Shown here: piece by piece, positions 15,872-25,410 of the stretch
Layout of the letters: the number at the start of each line of letters is the position of its first letter
Position numbering within the stretch: position 1 is the first letter of the stretch
Assembly: GCF_007097145.1 (NCBI RefSeq)
Contig: NZ_VJVZ01000007.1
Location: forward strand, 186,001-250,000
Length of the DNA stretch: 64,000 nt
Direction of reading: 5' to 3'
Source of the DNA: Flavobacterium zepuense
Lineage (GTDB): Bacteria > Bacteroidota > Bacteroidia > Flavobacteriales > Flavobacteriaceae
Notes under the pieces: generated by a model
What the model saw: only the letters and a program-made list of their open reading frames with translations
Told to the model about the DNA's origin: nothing
Database searches by the model: none
Program-made: the position numbers and the translations under genes

Positions 15872-18800
15872 ATGAATTTAATACGTTTTGCACTCCGCAA
15901 ACCTATATCTATACTGGTACTTGTAGCAGGGCTGTTCTTTTTCGGGATAAGTGCCGTTAGGGATATTAAGGTAGATATTTTGCCTAAAATGAACCTGCCG
16001 GTAATTTACCTGGCCCACCCGTTTGCGGGCTACACGCCAGACCAGATGGAATCGTACTTTGCCAAGAACTACATTAACATCATGCTTTTTGCCAATGGTG
16101 TTAAATCTATAGAAACTAAAAATATACAGGGCCTTACCTTAATGAAGGTAAGCTACTACGAAGGCACCAACATGGCACAGGCTGCTGCCGAATTAAGTGC
16201 CCTATCTAACAGGATACAGGCCGCCTTCCCTCCCGGGTCGCAGCCGCCGTTCATCATCCGTTTTGATGCCTCATCGCTACCCGTAGGGCAATTGGTATTA
16301 AGCAGTAAGACCCGTAGCAATAACGAGCTTCAGGATCTTGCTAACGTGTACGTTAGGGCATCGTTTACCAATATTCCGGGGTTGCTGTCGCCTCCACCTT
16401 TCGGCGGAAGCCCAAGGACCATAGAGGTAAACGTAGACCCCTCGCAACTTAGCGCACATAACCTAACGCCCGACCAAGTGGTTGAAGCCATAAGGCTTAA
16501 TAACCAAACGGCACCATCGGGTAACGTGCGTGTAGGCAATAAAAACTACCTTACCCCTACAAATAATACTATTAGAGAGGTTGCCGATTTTCAGAACATC
16601 CCATTATTTAAAGGATCGGTACAAAACCTTTCGCTTGGCGATATTGCAATTATTAAGGATGGCGCCGATACCAATAACGGGTATGCGCTGGTAAATGGTA
16701 AACGATCGGTTTATGTGAGTATTGCCAAAGCGGGCGATGCATCAACCTGGGATGTGGTTAAGAACCTAAAAGCCAACCTTCCCAAGATACAAAGCACATT
16801 ACCCGAAGATGTAAAGATATCGTATGAGTTTGACCAGTCGGTTTACGTTATCAACTCTGTAAAAAGCCTAATAACCGAAGGTGTTATTGGTGCGGTACTA
16901 ACCGGGCTAATGGTAATACTATTTTTGGGCGATAAGCGTGCTGCGCTTATTGTAATCCTTACCATCCCAATCTCAATCATATCAGGTGTATTGTTCCTTA
17001 AATTATTCGACCAGACCATTAACCTGATGTCGTTAAGCGGACTGGCACTTGCTATTGGTATCCTTGTAGATGAGAGTACGGTAACCATAGAGAACATTCA
17101 CCAGCACCTCGACATGGGCAAGCCTAAGGCACTCGCCATTTGGGATGCCTGTAAAGAAATTGCCCTCCCTAAACTGCTTATCTTATTATGTATACTTGCC
17201 GTATTTGCCCCGGCATTTACCATGGTGGGCATACCGGGGGCGCTGTTCCTTCCGTTGGCAATGGCAATTGGTTTTAGTATGATTATATCGTTCCTGCTTT
17301 CGCAGACGTTTGTACCCGTAATGGCCAACTGGCTGATGAAAGAGGCCGGTCACGGCAAAGAGCACAACGTTACCATGCCTGCCGAAGACGTATACATTCA
17401 GCAACAGGACTATGCCGAAAGAGAAGATTATAATAATGACGGCAAAGTGGGCGGGTTTGAAAAATTTCGCCGTGGGTTCATGAAGTTGCAGGACAGGCTT
17501 ATGCCTGCCCGTAAGCTTATTTCATTAGGCTATTTACTTGCCATTACCGCAATTGCAATAATAATGCTTGGCGTTATTGGGCAGGATGTCTTCCCTAAGG
17601 TAAACTCAAGCCAGTTCCAGCTGCGCCTGCGCCTGCCGGAAGGCACCCGTATGGAGCGCACCGAAGACGAAGCACTCAAAGTGCTTAAAGAACTCGAAAA
17701 AATGGTGGGTAAAGAGCACATAGCTATATCATCGGCCTATGTGGGTACGCACCCGTCGCTGTTCTCGGTATCGCCTATCTACCTGTTTATGGCAGGACCT
17801 CACGAAGGTGTTTTCCAGATAGCCCTTAAAGATTACCACAGGGATATGGACGATTTTAAAGACGAGCTAAGGCAACGTATTAAAAAAATAGCACCAAGCG
17901 TTAAAGTATCTTTTGAACCTATAGAGCTTACCGATAAGGTACTAAGCCAGGGATCGCCTACTCCTATAGAGATAAGGATTGCCGGTAAGAACAAGAAACT
18001 TAACGAGGAGTATGCCAATAAGATAATTGCCAAACTTAATACAATAGATTATTTTAGAGATGTGCAAATAGCACAGTCGCTACACTACCCTACGTTAGAT
18101 ATTACTATAGACAGGGTTAGGGCAGCACAACTGGGGGTTGATATGAACGATATTTCGCGTTCGCTTATTGCTGCAACCTCATCATCCCGTTATACCGATA
18201 AAAATACTTGGGTAGACGAAAAAATCGGCCTGTCGTACAACGTACAGGTACAGGTTCCGTTAGATAAAATGATGACAGAGCAGGATATTGCCAACATACC
18301 GTTGCTAAGAAATTCAACAAGGCCGGTGTTAGGCGATGTGGCTACCATAACGCATTCATCTACACGCGGGGAGAATGATAACCTTGGTGCCATGCCGTAT
18401 ATTTCTGTAACTGCCAATACCGACCATGTAGACCTTGGCACTGCTGCTAAAGATGTTAACAAAGCTATTGCCGATCTGGGCGAATTGCCGCGTGGTTTAT
18501 TTGTAGAGCCTATTGGCCTTAGTAAAGTTTTAAGCGAAACCATGAGCAGCCTGCAATCGGGGTTATTAGTAGCGGTTATCGTTATCTTTTTAATGCTGTC
18601 GGCAAACTTCCAGTCGTTCAGGGTGTCATTGGTTATATTAACTACAGTGCCTGCGGTGGTACTGGGCGCATTGCTATTGCTGCTTGCCACAGGATCTACG
18701 CTTAACCTGCAATCATATATGGGTATTATCATGTCCGTCGGGGTATCTATTGCCAATGCCGTACTGCTTGTTACCAATGCCGAGCATTTGCGCCGCGAAA

Positions 18801-19108
18801 ATGGTGGCGATGCCTTAAAAGCAGCCCGCGAGGCAGCATCATTGCGCCTCCGCCCTATTATAATGACCAGTGTTGCCATGATTGCCGGTATGCTGCCTAT
18901 GGCTATAGGCCACGGCGAAAGCGGCGAGCAGGTATCGCCATTAGGCCGTGCCGTAATTGGCGGACTGCTGTTCTCTACCTTTGCCGTACTTGTAATACTA
19001 CCTATTATATTTGCATGGGCACAGGGCAAGGCCACAACCCAGTCGGTTTCATTAGACCCCGAAGACACAGAAAGTAAACATTATATACCAACAACATCAC
19101 ACCAATAA
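15872..19108 (+). CDS. RND-family efflux permease (AcrB/MexB type)
   Basis: 1078 residues, the length of a trimeric inner-membrane RND pump. FALRKPISILVLVAG is the first membrane segment, two large periplasmic loops follow, and the proton-relay segment GILVDESTVTIENI lies near residue 400, with Asp-Glu instead of the Asp-Asp of AcrB. Between the two halves (residues 519-530) the cytoplasmic loop contains DYNNDGKVGGFE, which fits the EF-hand calcium-loop pattern. It exports an unknown substrate by proton exchange. The gene order tolC-RND-adaptor differs from the common adaptor-RND-tolC order. Confidence 0.9.
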   Translation: MNLIRFALRKPISILVLVAGLFFFGISAVRDIKVDILPKMNLPVIYLAHPFAGYTPDQMESYFAKNYINIMLFANGVKSIETKNIQGLTLMKVSYYEGTNMAQAAAELSALSNRIQAAFPPGSQPPFIIRFDASSLPVGQLVLSSKTRSNNELQDLANVYVRASFTNIPGLLSPPPFGGSPRTIEVNVDPSQLSAHNLTPDQVVEAIRLNNQTAPSGNVRVGNKNYLTPTNNTIREVADFQNIPLFKGSVQNLSLGDIAIIKDGADTNNGYALVNGKRSVYVSIAKAGDASTWDVVKNLKANLPKIQSTLPEDVKISYEFDQSVYVINSVKSLITEGVIGAVLTGLMVILFLGDKRAALIVILTIPISIISGVLFLKLFDQTINLMSLSGLALAIGILVDESTVTIENIHQHLDMGKPKALAIWDACKEIALPKLLILLCILAVFAPAFTMVGIPGALFLPLAMAIGFSMIISFLLSQTFVPVMANWLMKEAGHGKEHNVTMPAEDVYIQQQDYAEREDYNNDGKVGGFEKFRRGFMKLQDRLMPARKLISLGYLLAITAIAIIMLGVIGQDVFPKVNSSQFQLRLRLPEGTRMERTEDEALKVLKELEKMVGKEHIAISSAYVGTHPSLFSVSPIYLFMAGPHEGVFQIALKDYHRDMDDFKDELRQRIKKIAPSVKVSFEPIELTDKVLSQGSPTPIEIRIAGKNKKLNEEYANKIIAKLNTIDYFRDVQIAQSLHYPTLDITIDRVRAAQLGVDMNDISRSLIAATSSSRYTDKNTWVDEKIGLSYNVQVQVPLDKMMTEQDIANIPLLRNSTRPVLGDVATITHSSTRGENDNLGAMPYISVTANTDHVDLGTAAKDVNKAIADLGELPRGLFVEPIGLSKVLSETMSSLQSGLLVAVIVIFLMLSANFQSFRVSLVILTTVPAVVLGALLLLLATGSTLNLQSYMGIIMSVGVSIANAVLLVTNAEHLRRENGGDALKAAREAASLRLRPIIMTSVAMIAGMLPMAIGHGESGEQVSPLGRAVIGGLLFSTFAVLVILPIIFAWAQGKATTQSVSLDPEDTESKHYIPTTSHQ

Positions 19109-19109
19109 T

Positions 19110-20195
19110 ATGAAGACTTACTATATACCCACCGCAGCGGCATTATTGCTCTTAACGCTTGCCAGCTGTGGTAAAAAAGAAGAAGCCCCCGTTGTTGAGG
19201 CCGAACCTGCAATTGAAACCTTTACCCTGCACAAGGAAAAACTGTCGAGCCAGATACGCCTTCCGGCAGAATTACAGGGCTTTCGCCAGACCGACATTTA
19301 TGCCAAAGTAAGCAGCTATGTAAAAGAGCTTAAAGTTGATATAGGCAGCGAGGTTAAAGCCGGGCAGTTGCTGATTGTTTTAGAAGCGCCGGAGATAAGC
19401 TCACAACTGGCAGCTGCTGAGTCGCGCCTGCGTTCTCAGGAAGCTGTGTACACTGCAAGTAACAGCACCTATAACCGCCTTTTAGAAACCAGTAAAGTAG
19501 AAGGTACCATCTCTAAAAACGACCTTGATATTGCCCTGTCGCGCAAAAGCTCTGATTATGCACAGTTTCAGGCAGCAAAAGCGGCGTATAAAGAAGTACA
19601 GGTTAACCTTGGCTACCTGCAAATACGCGCCCCGTTTGATGGCGTTGTAAGTGCCCGTAACGTAAATACAGGCGCTTATGTAGGCCCTGCCGGTAAAGGG
19701 TCAGAACTGCCATTATTTACCATCCAGGATCAAAAGAAACTGCGCCTTGCGGTATCGGTACCCGAAATGTATACGGGCTATCTTAAGCAGGGCGATGAGA
19801 TTAGCTTTAGTGTAAGGTCGTTCCCTAACGAAATCTTTAAGGCTAAGATACAGCGTATGTCGGGTGCGCTTGACCTGCGACTGCGTTCTGAACGTGTAGA
19901 GATGGATGTTATCAACGATAATAAAAAATTATTACCGGGCATGGTTGCCGAGGTTGTACTGGCATTAAACAGCAAAGACAGCACTTTTGTAGTGCCTAAA
20001 ACCGCTGTGGTAAGTTCTGCCGAAGGCGCCTTTGTACTTTCCGTTAAGGATAATGTTACGCACCGCACCGAGATAAAAAAAGGCCGTGAAACCGGCGATA
20101 ATGTAGAAGTGTTTAGCGATAGCTTAACCGTAAATGAGGTACTTGTAAAAGCTGCATCCGAAGAAATGAGGAACGGTACCCCTGTTAAAAAGTAA
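19110..20195 (+). CDS. RND periplasmic adaptor subunit (HlyD/AcrA type)
   Basis: 361 residues. A lipoprotein signal peptide ends in LTLASC (lipidated Cys at ~20), so it should be anchored in the inner membrane. A lipoyl/barrel-sandwich domain (AKVSSYVKELKVDIGSEVKAGQLL), a coiled-coil hairpin (~95-150), the return strand IRAPFDGVVSARNVNTGAYV, and beta-barrel and membrane-proximal domains follow in order. It links the RND permease to the TolC channel. It starts 1 base after the permease stop and ends the operon before a terminator. Confidence 0.9.
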   Translation: MKTYYIPTAAALLLLTLASCGKKEEAPVVEAEPAIETFTLHKEKLSSQIRLPAELQGFRQTDIYAKVSSYVKELKVDIGSEVKAGQLLIVLEAPEISSQLAAAESRLRSQEAVYTASNSTYNRLLETSKVEGTISKNDLDIALSRKSSDYAQFQAAKAAYKEVQVNLGYLQIRAPFDGVVSARNVNTGAYVGPAGKGSELPLFTIQDQKKLRLAVSVPEMYTGYLKQGDEISFSVRSFPNEIFKAKIQRMSGALDLRLRSERVEMDVINDNKKLLPGMVAEVVLALNSKDSTFVVPKTAVVSSAEGAFVLSVKDNVTHRTEIKKGRETGDNVEVFSDSLTVNEVLVKAASEEMRNGTPVKK

Positions 20196-20237
20196 ATTAT
20201 TTGTCGTCAACATAATAATTTTAATTTGTTTGGTAGA

Positions 20238-20275
20238 GAGCCCCACGTTTAATAGCGTGGGGTTCTTGTTTTTTT
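20238..20275 (+). terminator. Terminator of the RND efflux operon
   Basis: CCCCACG/CGTGGGG arms with an 8-base loop followed by a T-rich run. Confidence 0.85.
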
Positions 20276-20311
20276 ATGTAACTACCCTGCAAATATAGCA
20301 ATCGTCGCATT

Positions 20312-20582
20312 CCCCTCCCTTGGAGGGGTGGCTAAAAGCCGGAGTGGTTTAACCCTATGTTCTTTTGTCTTGAAACAAAAGAACCAAAAATTCAAGGCTC
20401 CAACTTCTTTTGCTACAAAATATATGTCTCGGCTAAATCATTTGAACTCGCTGGCGCTCAAACAGCAAATGATTCTTAACGCCTCAACGTATATTTTGCT
20501 TAACGCAACGAAGTTTAATGCCTTAGCTTCACTCAAATCTTCTTACTCTGGTATGAAAATAAATCAAAAAAAGGATCGCTAA
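20312..20582. repeat. Dispersed flavobacterial intergenic repeat region
   Basis: Starts with the CCCCTCC-cTT-GGAGGGG hairpin, the same type as the three at 49.5 kb, and continues with a sequence (TTTTGTCTTGAAACAAAAGAACC and onward) of the kind found repeated between genes in this group. An 84-codon frame here (20328-20582) starts inside the hairpin and has no domain, so I do not call a gene. Apart from this repeat, the 20276-20689 gap holds only a terminator. Confidence 0.5.
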
Positions 20583-20600
20583 ACAAAACGATCCTTTTAC
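20562..20600 (-). terminator. Terminator for the 20690 gene
   Basis: AAAAGGATCG/CGATCCTTTT with a 10-base loop. On the minus strand it is followed by a U-run. Confidence 0.65.
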
Positions 20601-20689
20601 TAACTCAAAGTAATAATAAACAATGTATAATAAGGTACATCAGCCCGCTCCTTAGGCACCCACCACGAAACGGGACCAACTACCTGTAC

Positions 20690-21079
20690 TTATATAAATT
20701 TATAGCCTATACCAAACGTCCATATCTGTTTGTCGTTGGTATCATAACCATAATACGGCGTAATAAACATAATATGTTTATACTCTATAATAGGCGAAAC
20801 CGCCAGCCTTGGTACAGCTTTTTTATCCAGCACAATGAGCGATGGAAATGCCCCCACTCCTACTTTAAAATTTTTGCTAAACCGATACTTAAGGCTTGGC
20901 CCGCCTACGTTTATACCAAAGGTGTCGCTCCCATAAGATACGGCAAGCATACCATCAAACCCTGCTTCATACTTTTTTTCTGCGGCCTGCTGCGGCACAT
21001 CGGCCGGTTTTTCCTGGGCATGCAACGTTGCGGCACCCTGTAGTAAACACAGCAATGCCATCGTTTTAAAAATATTCAT
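20690..21079 (-). CDS. Secreted hypothetical protein, beta-barrel-like
   Basis: 129 residues. A signal peptide (MNIFKTMALLCLLQGAATLHAQ) is followed by alternating hydrophobic/aromatic strands ending in ITPYYGYDTNDKQIWTFGIGYKFI, with the C-terminal aromatic typical of outer-membrane barrel strands. It is too short for a full porin and may be a small barrel or a lipid-binding shell. It starts 1 base after the antiporter stop on the same strand, so it is probably co-transcribed with the antiporter. The function is not recognised. Confidence 0.6.
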   Translation of the reverse strand: MNIFKTMALLCLLQGAATLHAQEKPADVPQQAAEKKYEAGFDGMLAVSYGSDTFGINVGGPSLKYRFSKNFKVGVGAFPSLIVLDKKAVPRLAVSPIIEYKHIMFITPYYGYDTNDKQIWTFGIGYKFI

Positions 21080-21080
21080 G

Positions 21081-23354
21081 CTATTTTTTTACAAGTAGTA
21101 ATGATGGTGTATTATTAAGCCACGGGCTGCGCGACTCTACCAGTTTCTTCCAGCTGTCTACACTTATTACCATAAGATCCTGGCTTTGAAGGAACTCTTT
21201 TTCAAGTTTCTTTTGGTTAAGCAGCTGGATGTGGTTGGGCACCGTATGTTCTATGCTACGGATACTCTCTTTAATCTGAGGATTGTTTTTAACCGATCCA
21301 TCGGCATCCAGAACCGTTACCTGAGAGCCTGCATTAACAATAAGCCTTTGTGCCAGATCTATCAAAAAGGCATCGCTTTCATCAAAAATGGTAACAAAAA
21401 CCCTGTCGGTACTTTTAAAGCCTTTATCTACCAATATCCCTACCGGCGACTCGGTTTTAGAAAGTATGTGCTGTGTTTTATCATCAAAAGGCGAATTTTC
21501 AAACAGTTTTTCCTTCCCTGTAAACGTGTTTAAGAGGCTTTCCGGGTTAATGATACGGGTTGTAAATCCAAGTATCTTACCCAGCAATGTACCTTCAAAA
21601 ATGGATTGCCCAATGTCTATAAGCACCAGGTCAAACTCTCCTTTGTTGGCAACCGTAGCAATATCACTGTCCATATCGGTAGTCGCTTTAAAAAGCGTGG
21701 TAACCTTCTGCCCTATATTTTCGGCTTCAGCCAAAACAGGCTTAAAGCTATCCTGCTCATATTCCTGCAAGTTAAACGTATGTATTTCGCTACTTGGCAT
21801 AATATGCATGGCAGTTACCATGGCATTGGCCTTCATTTCGCCTACAAATGCATTAGCAAGTCGAAGCAGGGTTTTACCGCCCTCGGGACTATCAAAAGAA
21901 ATAAGTACCTTATATACACTCGCCTGGCGAATTTCCGACGGGATATAGTTTTTCTTACGGTTAAAGATATAGCCTATCAGGTCGAGCGCAGGGCCCGTCA
22001 TAAAGGTGGTGGCAAGCGCCATGATAACCATCATAGAGAAGATCTCTGTGCTCAATACACCAAGGTCGTACCCTATGTTTAGCACGATAAGTTCCATTAA
22101 TCCCCTTGTATTCATAAGGGCACCAATAGTAAGGCTGTCGCGCCAGTTTTGGCCTACAAATTTGGCCGTAATGGCACTACCTAAAAATTTACCAACCACG
22201 GCCACGAGGATTATAAGTCCGCATACCTGCCATAAATACGGGTCGTCCAGCAAGCCTATCTGCGTGCGCAAGCCTGTAAACACAAAGAATAGCGGCAGCA
22301 GCATTACCTGCGAAACGTCTTCTACCTTCTCTATAAATATATTCCTGAATTTCATGCTCTCCGGCATAATGGCACCCGCCATAAATGCTCCAAACAGCGC
22401 GTGGATGCCTATAACCTCTGTAGTATATGCCGAGATTAAAAGCGTAAGGAAAAATATGGCCACAACCGGTTTGGTAACGTTTTCTTTGTGGCTAAACAAT
22501 TCGCCAATACGTTTAAGGAACGGCTTAACTACCCAAAGCATAAGGAAAACATAGGCTATTGCTAATGCTATAATGTACAGCGAGCTTACAAATGAACCTG
22601 CCTTTACAATAGCAATTACCGCAGCAAGAATACACCAGGCAGTAATATCATCGGCGGCGGCACAGGTTATCACCAGCGCGCCAATGCGGGTGCGGTGCAA
22701 GCCACGCTCCTGAACAATACGCGCCAGTACCGGAAACGCCGTAATACTCATTGCAATACCTAAAAACAACGCAAAAGACGAAAACGCTACACCTGCCGGT
22801 GCAAACTGCTCATAAATATAAAATGCAAGCCCAAGGCCTAAGGTAAAGGGTATTATAATACTGGCATGGCTGATAATAACAGCATCTTTAGCCTTATTTT
22901 TAAGCACGTTAAGATCGAGTTCCATTCCTACCACATACATGAACAGGATAAGGCCTATCTGGCTTAATATCTGAAGGTTGCCTAACGACTCTTTTGGAAA
23001 TAAAAGCCCTGAATATTCCGGGAAAAACGTACCTACTAATGATGGGCCTAACACAATACCGGCTATCATTTCGCCAATAACGGTTGGCTGCCCCAGTTTT
23101 TTGCATATCCAGCCAAAAAAGCGGGCTACAAATAGTATGGTGATTATCTGCACCAGTAAAAGTGCCAATGGATGCGTAAGATTATGGAAAAGCGAATCTA
23201 AAAAATCCTGCCATTGCCCCTTTCCGGATACTTCAGCTGATATCTGGCGGCCTTCTTCAAGCCCTTTGCCATTGGTAAGCACTACATATATTAATACTGA
23301 GAAAACTGCAATTATTATTATATAAAAAAGGCTATTCCTAAATTGTTTCATCAT
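21081..23354 (-). CDS. Cation/proton antiporter (CPA2) with USP-like C-terminus
   Basis: I choose the Met-Met pair at 23354; an ATG nine codons upstream adds a less hydrophobic leader. About 12 membrane segments of the Na+/H+ exchanger fold occupy residues ~50-470 (GQPTVIGEMIAGIVLGPSL, AADDITAWCILA with the transport-site acidic residues, GLMELIVLNIGYDLG). The C-terminal ~270 residues resemble universal-stress-protein modules (VYKVLISFDSPEGGKTLLRLAN). It should exchange Na+ or K+ for protons in the inner membrane. The CPA2 assignment is by recognition; the ion is not known. Confidence 0.87.
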   Translation of the reverse strand: MMKQFRNSLFYIIIIAVFSVLIYVVLTNGKGLEEGRQISAEVSGKGQWQDFLDSLFHNLTHPLALLLVQIITILFVARFFGWICKKLGQPTVIGEMIAGIVLGPSLVGTFFPEYSGLLFPKESLGNLQILSQIGLILFMYVVGMELDLNVLKNKAKDAVIISHASIIIPFTLGLGLAFYIYEQFAPAGVAFSSFALFLGIAMSITAFPVLARIVQERGLHRTRIGALVITCAAADDITAWCILAAVIAIVKAGSFVSSLYIIALAIAYVFLMLWVVKPFLKRIGELFSHKENVTKPVVAIFFLTLLISAYTTEVIGIHALFGAFMAGAIMPESMKFRNIFIEKVEDVSQVMLLPLFFVFTGLRTQIGLLDDPYLWQVCGLIILVAVVGKFLGSAITAKFVGQNWRDSLTIGALMNTRGLMELIVLNIGYDLGVLSTEIFSMMVIMALATTFMTGPALDLIGYIFNRKKNYIPSEIRQASVYKVLISFDSPEGGKTLLRLANAFVGEMKANAMVTAMHIMPSSEIHTFNLQEYEQDSFKPVLAEAENIGQKVTTLFKATTDMDSDIATVANKGEFDLVLIDIGQSIFEGTLLGKILGFTTRIINPESLLNTFTGKEKLFENSPFDDKTQHILSKTESPVGILVDKGFKSTDRVFVTIFDESDAFLIDLAQRLIVNAGSQVTVLDADGSVKNNPQIKESIRSIEHTVPNHIQLLNQKKLEKEFLQSQDLMVISVDSWKKLVESRSPWLNNTPSLLLVKK

Positions 23355-23533
23355 GATTGTGGCTTTTAAAATACGGCACAATATTACTGAGAAAATGATA
23401 AGGAAAAACAGTGCTATACCTTTAAATAAGACACGATGTAACGAAAGGGGACAATTATGTAATGAAACTTAAAATAGTGTTAAAGAATAACAAAACAGTG
23501 CTATTTTGTTGGGATCATCGCCTTCGTAAATAC

Positions 23534-24256
23534 CTAAATCTTTACTTTTTTAATAAAATCATTACGATAAATTTCGCTTAGTGCGAAGGTGTAGTGCGTT
23601 CCATCGGGCAGGAGCCTGTCAGCCGTAATAATGTCGTGTGCATAAAACTGCACATGCTTAATGGCAATAATGGCCTTCTTATTAACGCGGCAAAAATCCT
23701 TCTCCGGGAGCATGTCCAACAGCTTCTCAAAAGAACAGTTTTTAGCGGTTATCTTGCTGCCATCATTTAAAAACAATATTTTATCCCGGCTGTCTATCTT
23801 AGAGGTAAACATGCAAAAAATGGAGTCGACATTAATAAGCGCTTTGCCTTTATCGGTATTGAGCTGTATTTGCTTTGGCGCTGCGGGCTCCGGTTTTGCC
23901 ATACGGCCCGCCACTTTTTGCACTGCCTGTTGCAGCCTTTCCTGCTTTACGGGCTTTACCACATAATCTACCGCATCCCTATCAAAGGCATCAACCGCAA
24001 AATTTTTATAGGCTGTGGTAAAAATTATCGCTTTGCCTTTAAGTGCATCGGCAACCTGAAGGCCGTTCATTCCGGGCATTTCTATATCGGTAATCAATAG
24101 GTCGTACTCAAGGCCTGCCTGCTCCTGTAGCAGCAGTTGCGGGCTGTTAAATGCCTTTACCACTTCCAGTTCCGGCATTTGTTCGCACAGCATTTTAAGC
24201 AGCATTAGGCCGGGCAGCTCGTCATCAAGCAATAAGCATCTGATTTTTGTGTTCAA
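23534..24256 (-). CDS. LytTR-family response regulator
   Basis: 240 residues. The receiver has CLLLDDELPG at beta-1, the acceptor Asp in DLLITDIEMPGMNG and Lys in VVKPVKQ. A LytTR domain starts near residue 140 (INVDSIFCMFTSKIDSRDKILFL, then DFCRVNKKAIIAIKHV). It overlaps the kinase gene by 32 bases, so the two are co-expressed. It is the second LytTR pair in the window and is distinct from that at 12575. It may control the antiporter gene downstream on the same strand, which is an inference from position only. Confidence 0.9.
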   Translation of the reverse strand: MNTKIRCLLLDDELPGLMLLKMLCEQMPELEVVKAFNSPQLLLQEQAGLEYDLLITDIEMPGMNGLQVADALKGKAIIFTTAYKNFAVDAFDRDAVDYVVKPVKQERLQQAVQKVAGRMAKPEPAAPKQIQLNTDKGKALINVDSIFCMFTSKIDSRDKILFLNDGSKITAKNCSFEKLLDMLPEKDFCRVNKKAIIAIKHVQFYAHDIITADRLLPDGTHYTFALSEIYRNDFIKKVKI

Positions 24257-24977
24257 GCAGGTTTATTTTTAATTGTGCAACATAAATATCTTCTTCCACA
24301 TAACGGTCCAGCTTAAAGCAGGACTTGTACAGTATTTTAAGGCGCTGCTCTAAAGTAGCCGCCCCAATACCGCTGTGGTCTTTTAAGAAGGCTGATTTAG
24401 GCGATACCTTATTAGTTACCGTTATGGTGAACATACCGTCTTTAAACTCGATAATAATTGATATAAACGCATCAGTACTTTGCAAATCGGCATGCTTAAA
24501 GGCGTTTTCTATCAAATCTATCGATATTAGCGGAGCAAGTATCTTTTGCTCATAAAGCGCATCCAACTCATCTATCTTCTTTTTAACGCTGATAGAAAAT
24601 AACGGGCTAAGCTTAATTTTATTAATCTCGATAAGGTTCAGGGCAAATTCAATTTCCTCTTTAGGGCTTACAAAGCGGTTTTGGCTTTCGTATAATATAT
24701 AATCCAGCACGTTGCTAAGCTTATCCATAGCAAAATACGTTTGGTACGCGTGCGATTGTATGGAGTTGAGTATATTTTTAAACAGGTGCGGATTTAACCG
24801 CGCCTCCAATGTTTGCAATTGCAGGGTGTTGGTTTTATTCTCCATCTCTACAAAGCGCATTTCGAGGTCTTTTTTAGTTTTTTCAGATTTTACCGTACGC
24901 ACTATAAGCCACACCAAAACTATGGCAAGCAAGCCTATAATACAGAATAATAAAAGTATGTTTAAAGGTATTTGCAT
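24225..24977 (-). CDS. LytS-type sensor histidine kinase, one membrane anchor
   Basis: 250 residues. A single N-terminal membrane segment (IPLNILLLFCIIGLLAIVLVW) and a short coiled linker precede the kinase. The H-box reads LNPHLFKNILNSIQ, varying from the usual NPHFLFN. The ATPase has DLIENAFKHAD and HSGIGAATLEQRL. There is no periplasmic sensor domain, so the signal is probably taken from the membrane or a partner. The gene sits between a rhodanese gene (1 base upstream) and its LytTR regulator (32-base overlap). Confidence 0.87.
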   Translation of the reverse strand: MQIPLNILLLFCIIGLLAIVLVWLIVRTVKSEKTKKDLEMRFVEMENKTNTLQLQTLEARLNPHLFKNILNSIQSHAYQTYFAMDKLSNVLDYILYESQNRFVSPKEEIEFALNLIEINKIKLSPLFSISVKKKIDELDALYEQKILAPLISIDLIENAFKHADLQSTDAFISIIIEFKDGMFTITVTNKVSPKSAFLKDHSGIGAATLEQRLKILYKSCFKLDRYVEEDIYVAQLKINLLEHKNQMLIA

Positions 24978-24978
24978 G

Positions 24979-25365
24979 CTATTGCTTTACGGGTTTATTG
25001 GCCTCATTCCAGGCATCCATACCGCCATCAAGCTCTACAATGTGCTCAAACCCTTTCGATTTTAAATGCTCAACCGCTTCGGCACTGCGCCCACCGGCTT
25101 TGCAGTACACATAAACCGTTTTACTTTTATCAAGGCTGTCTACCTGCTTGGCAAAGTCGGCATCATAGACATGCATATTTATGGCATCGGCAATATGTCC
25201 GCTTTTGTATTCTTTGGGTGTGCGTACATCAATAATCTGGCCTTTATCGGCAGCCATTTCTTTCTCAAAAGTTGATGGTGGCACAAGCTCCACACCCTTT
25301 TTATGCTGGCCCTGGCAGGATGTAAACGTTAGCGCAATAAATAATATGTATAGCAAATTTTTCAT
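24979..25365 (-). CDS. Rhodanese-like lipoprotein
   Basis: 128 residues from the ATG at 25365, where the signal peptide MKNLLYILFIALTFTSC (lipobox TSC) starts; an ATG 6 codons upstream is less likely. A single rhodanese domain has the entry motif IIDVRTPKEYKSGHI and the active-site loop VYCKAGGRS with the catalytic Cys. It should act in the periplasm on sulfane sulfur or as a thiol carrier. The stop is 1 base before the sensor kinase start, so it is the first gene of a rhodanese-kinase-regulator operon. Confidence 0.85.
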   Translation of the reverse strand: MKNLLYILFIALTFTSCQGQHKKGVELVPPSTFEKEMAADKGQIIDVRTPKEYKSGHIADAINMHVYDADFAKQVDSLDKSKTVYVYCKAGGRSAEAVEHLKSKGFEHIVELDGGMDAWNEANKPVKQ

Positions 25366-25410
25366 AATAGTAATTTTATGCAAAGGTAAGCATTACGCTT
25401 TACCTGCAAA

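Noticed and set aside
20328..20582. 84-codon plus-strand frame as a gene
   Set aside because: It starts inside a hairpin of a dispersed repeat, has no domain, and the sequence behaves as a non-coding repeat.
23408..23514. AACAGTGCTAT direct repeat before the antiporter as a LytTR site
   Set aside because: The two copies are about 95 bases apart and do not flank a recognisable promoter, so support is too weak.
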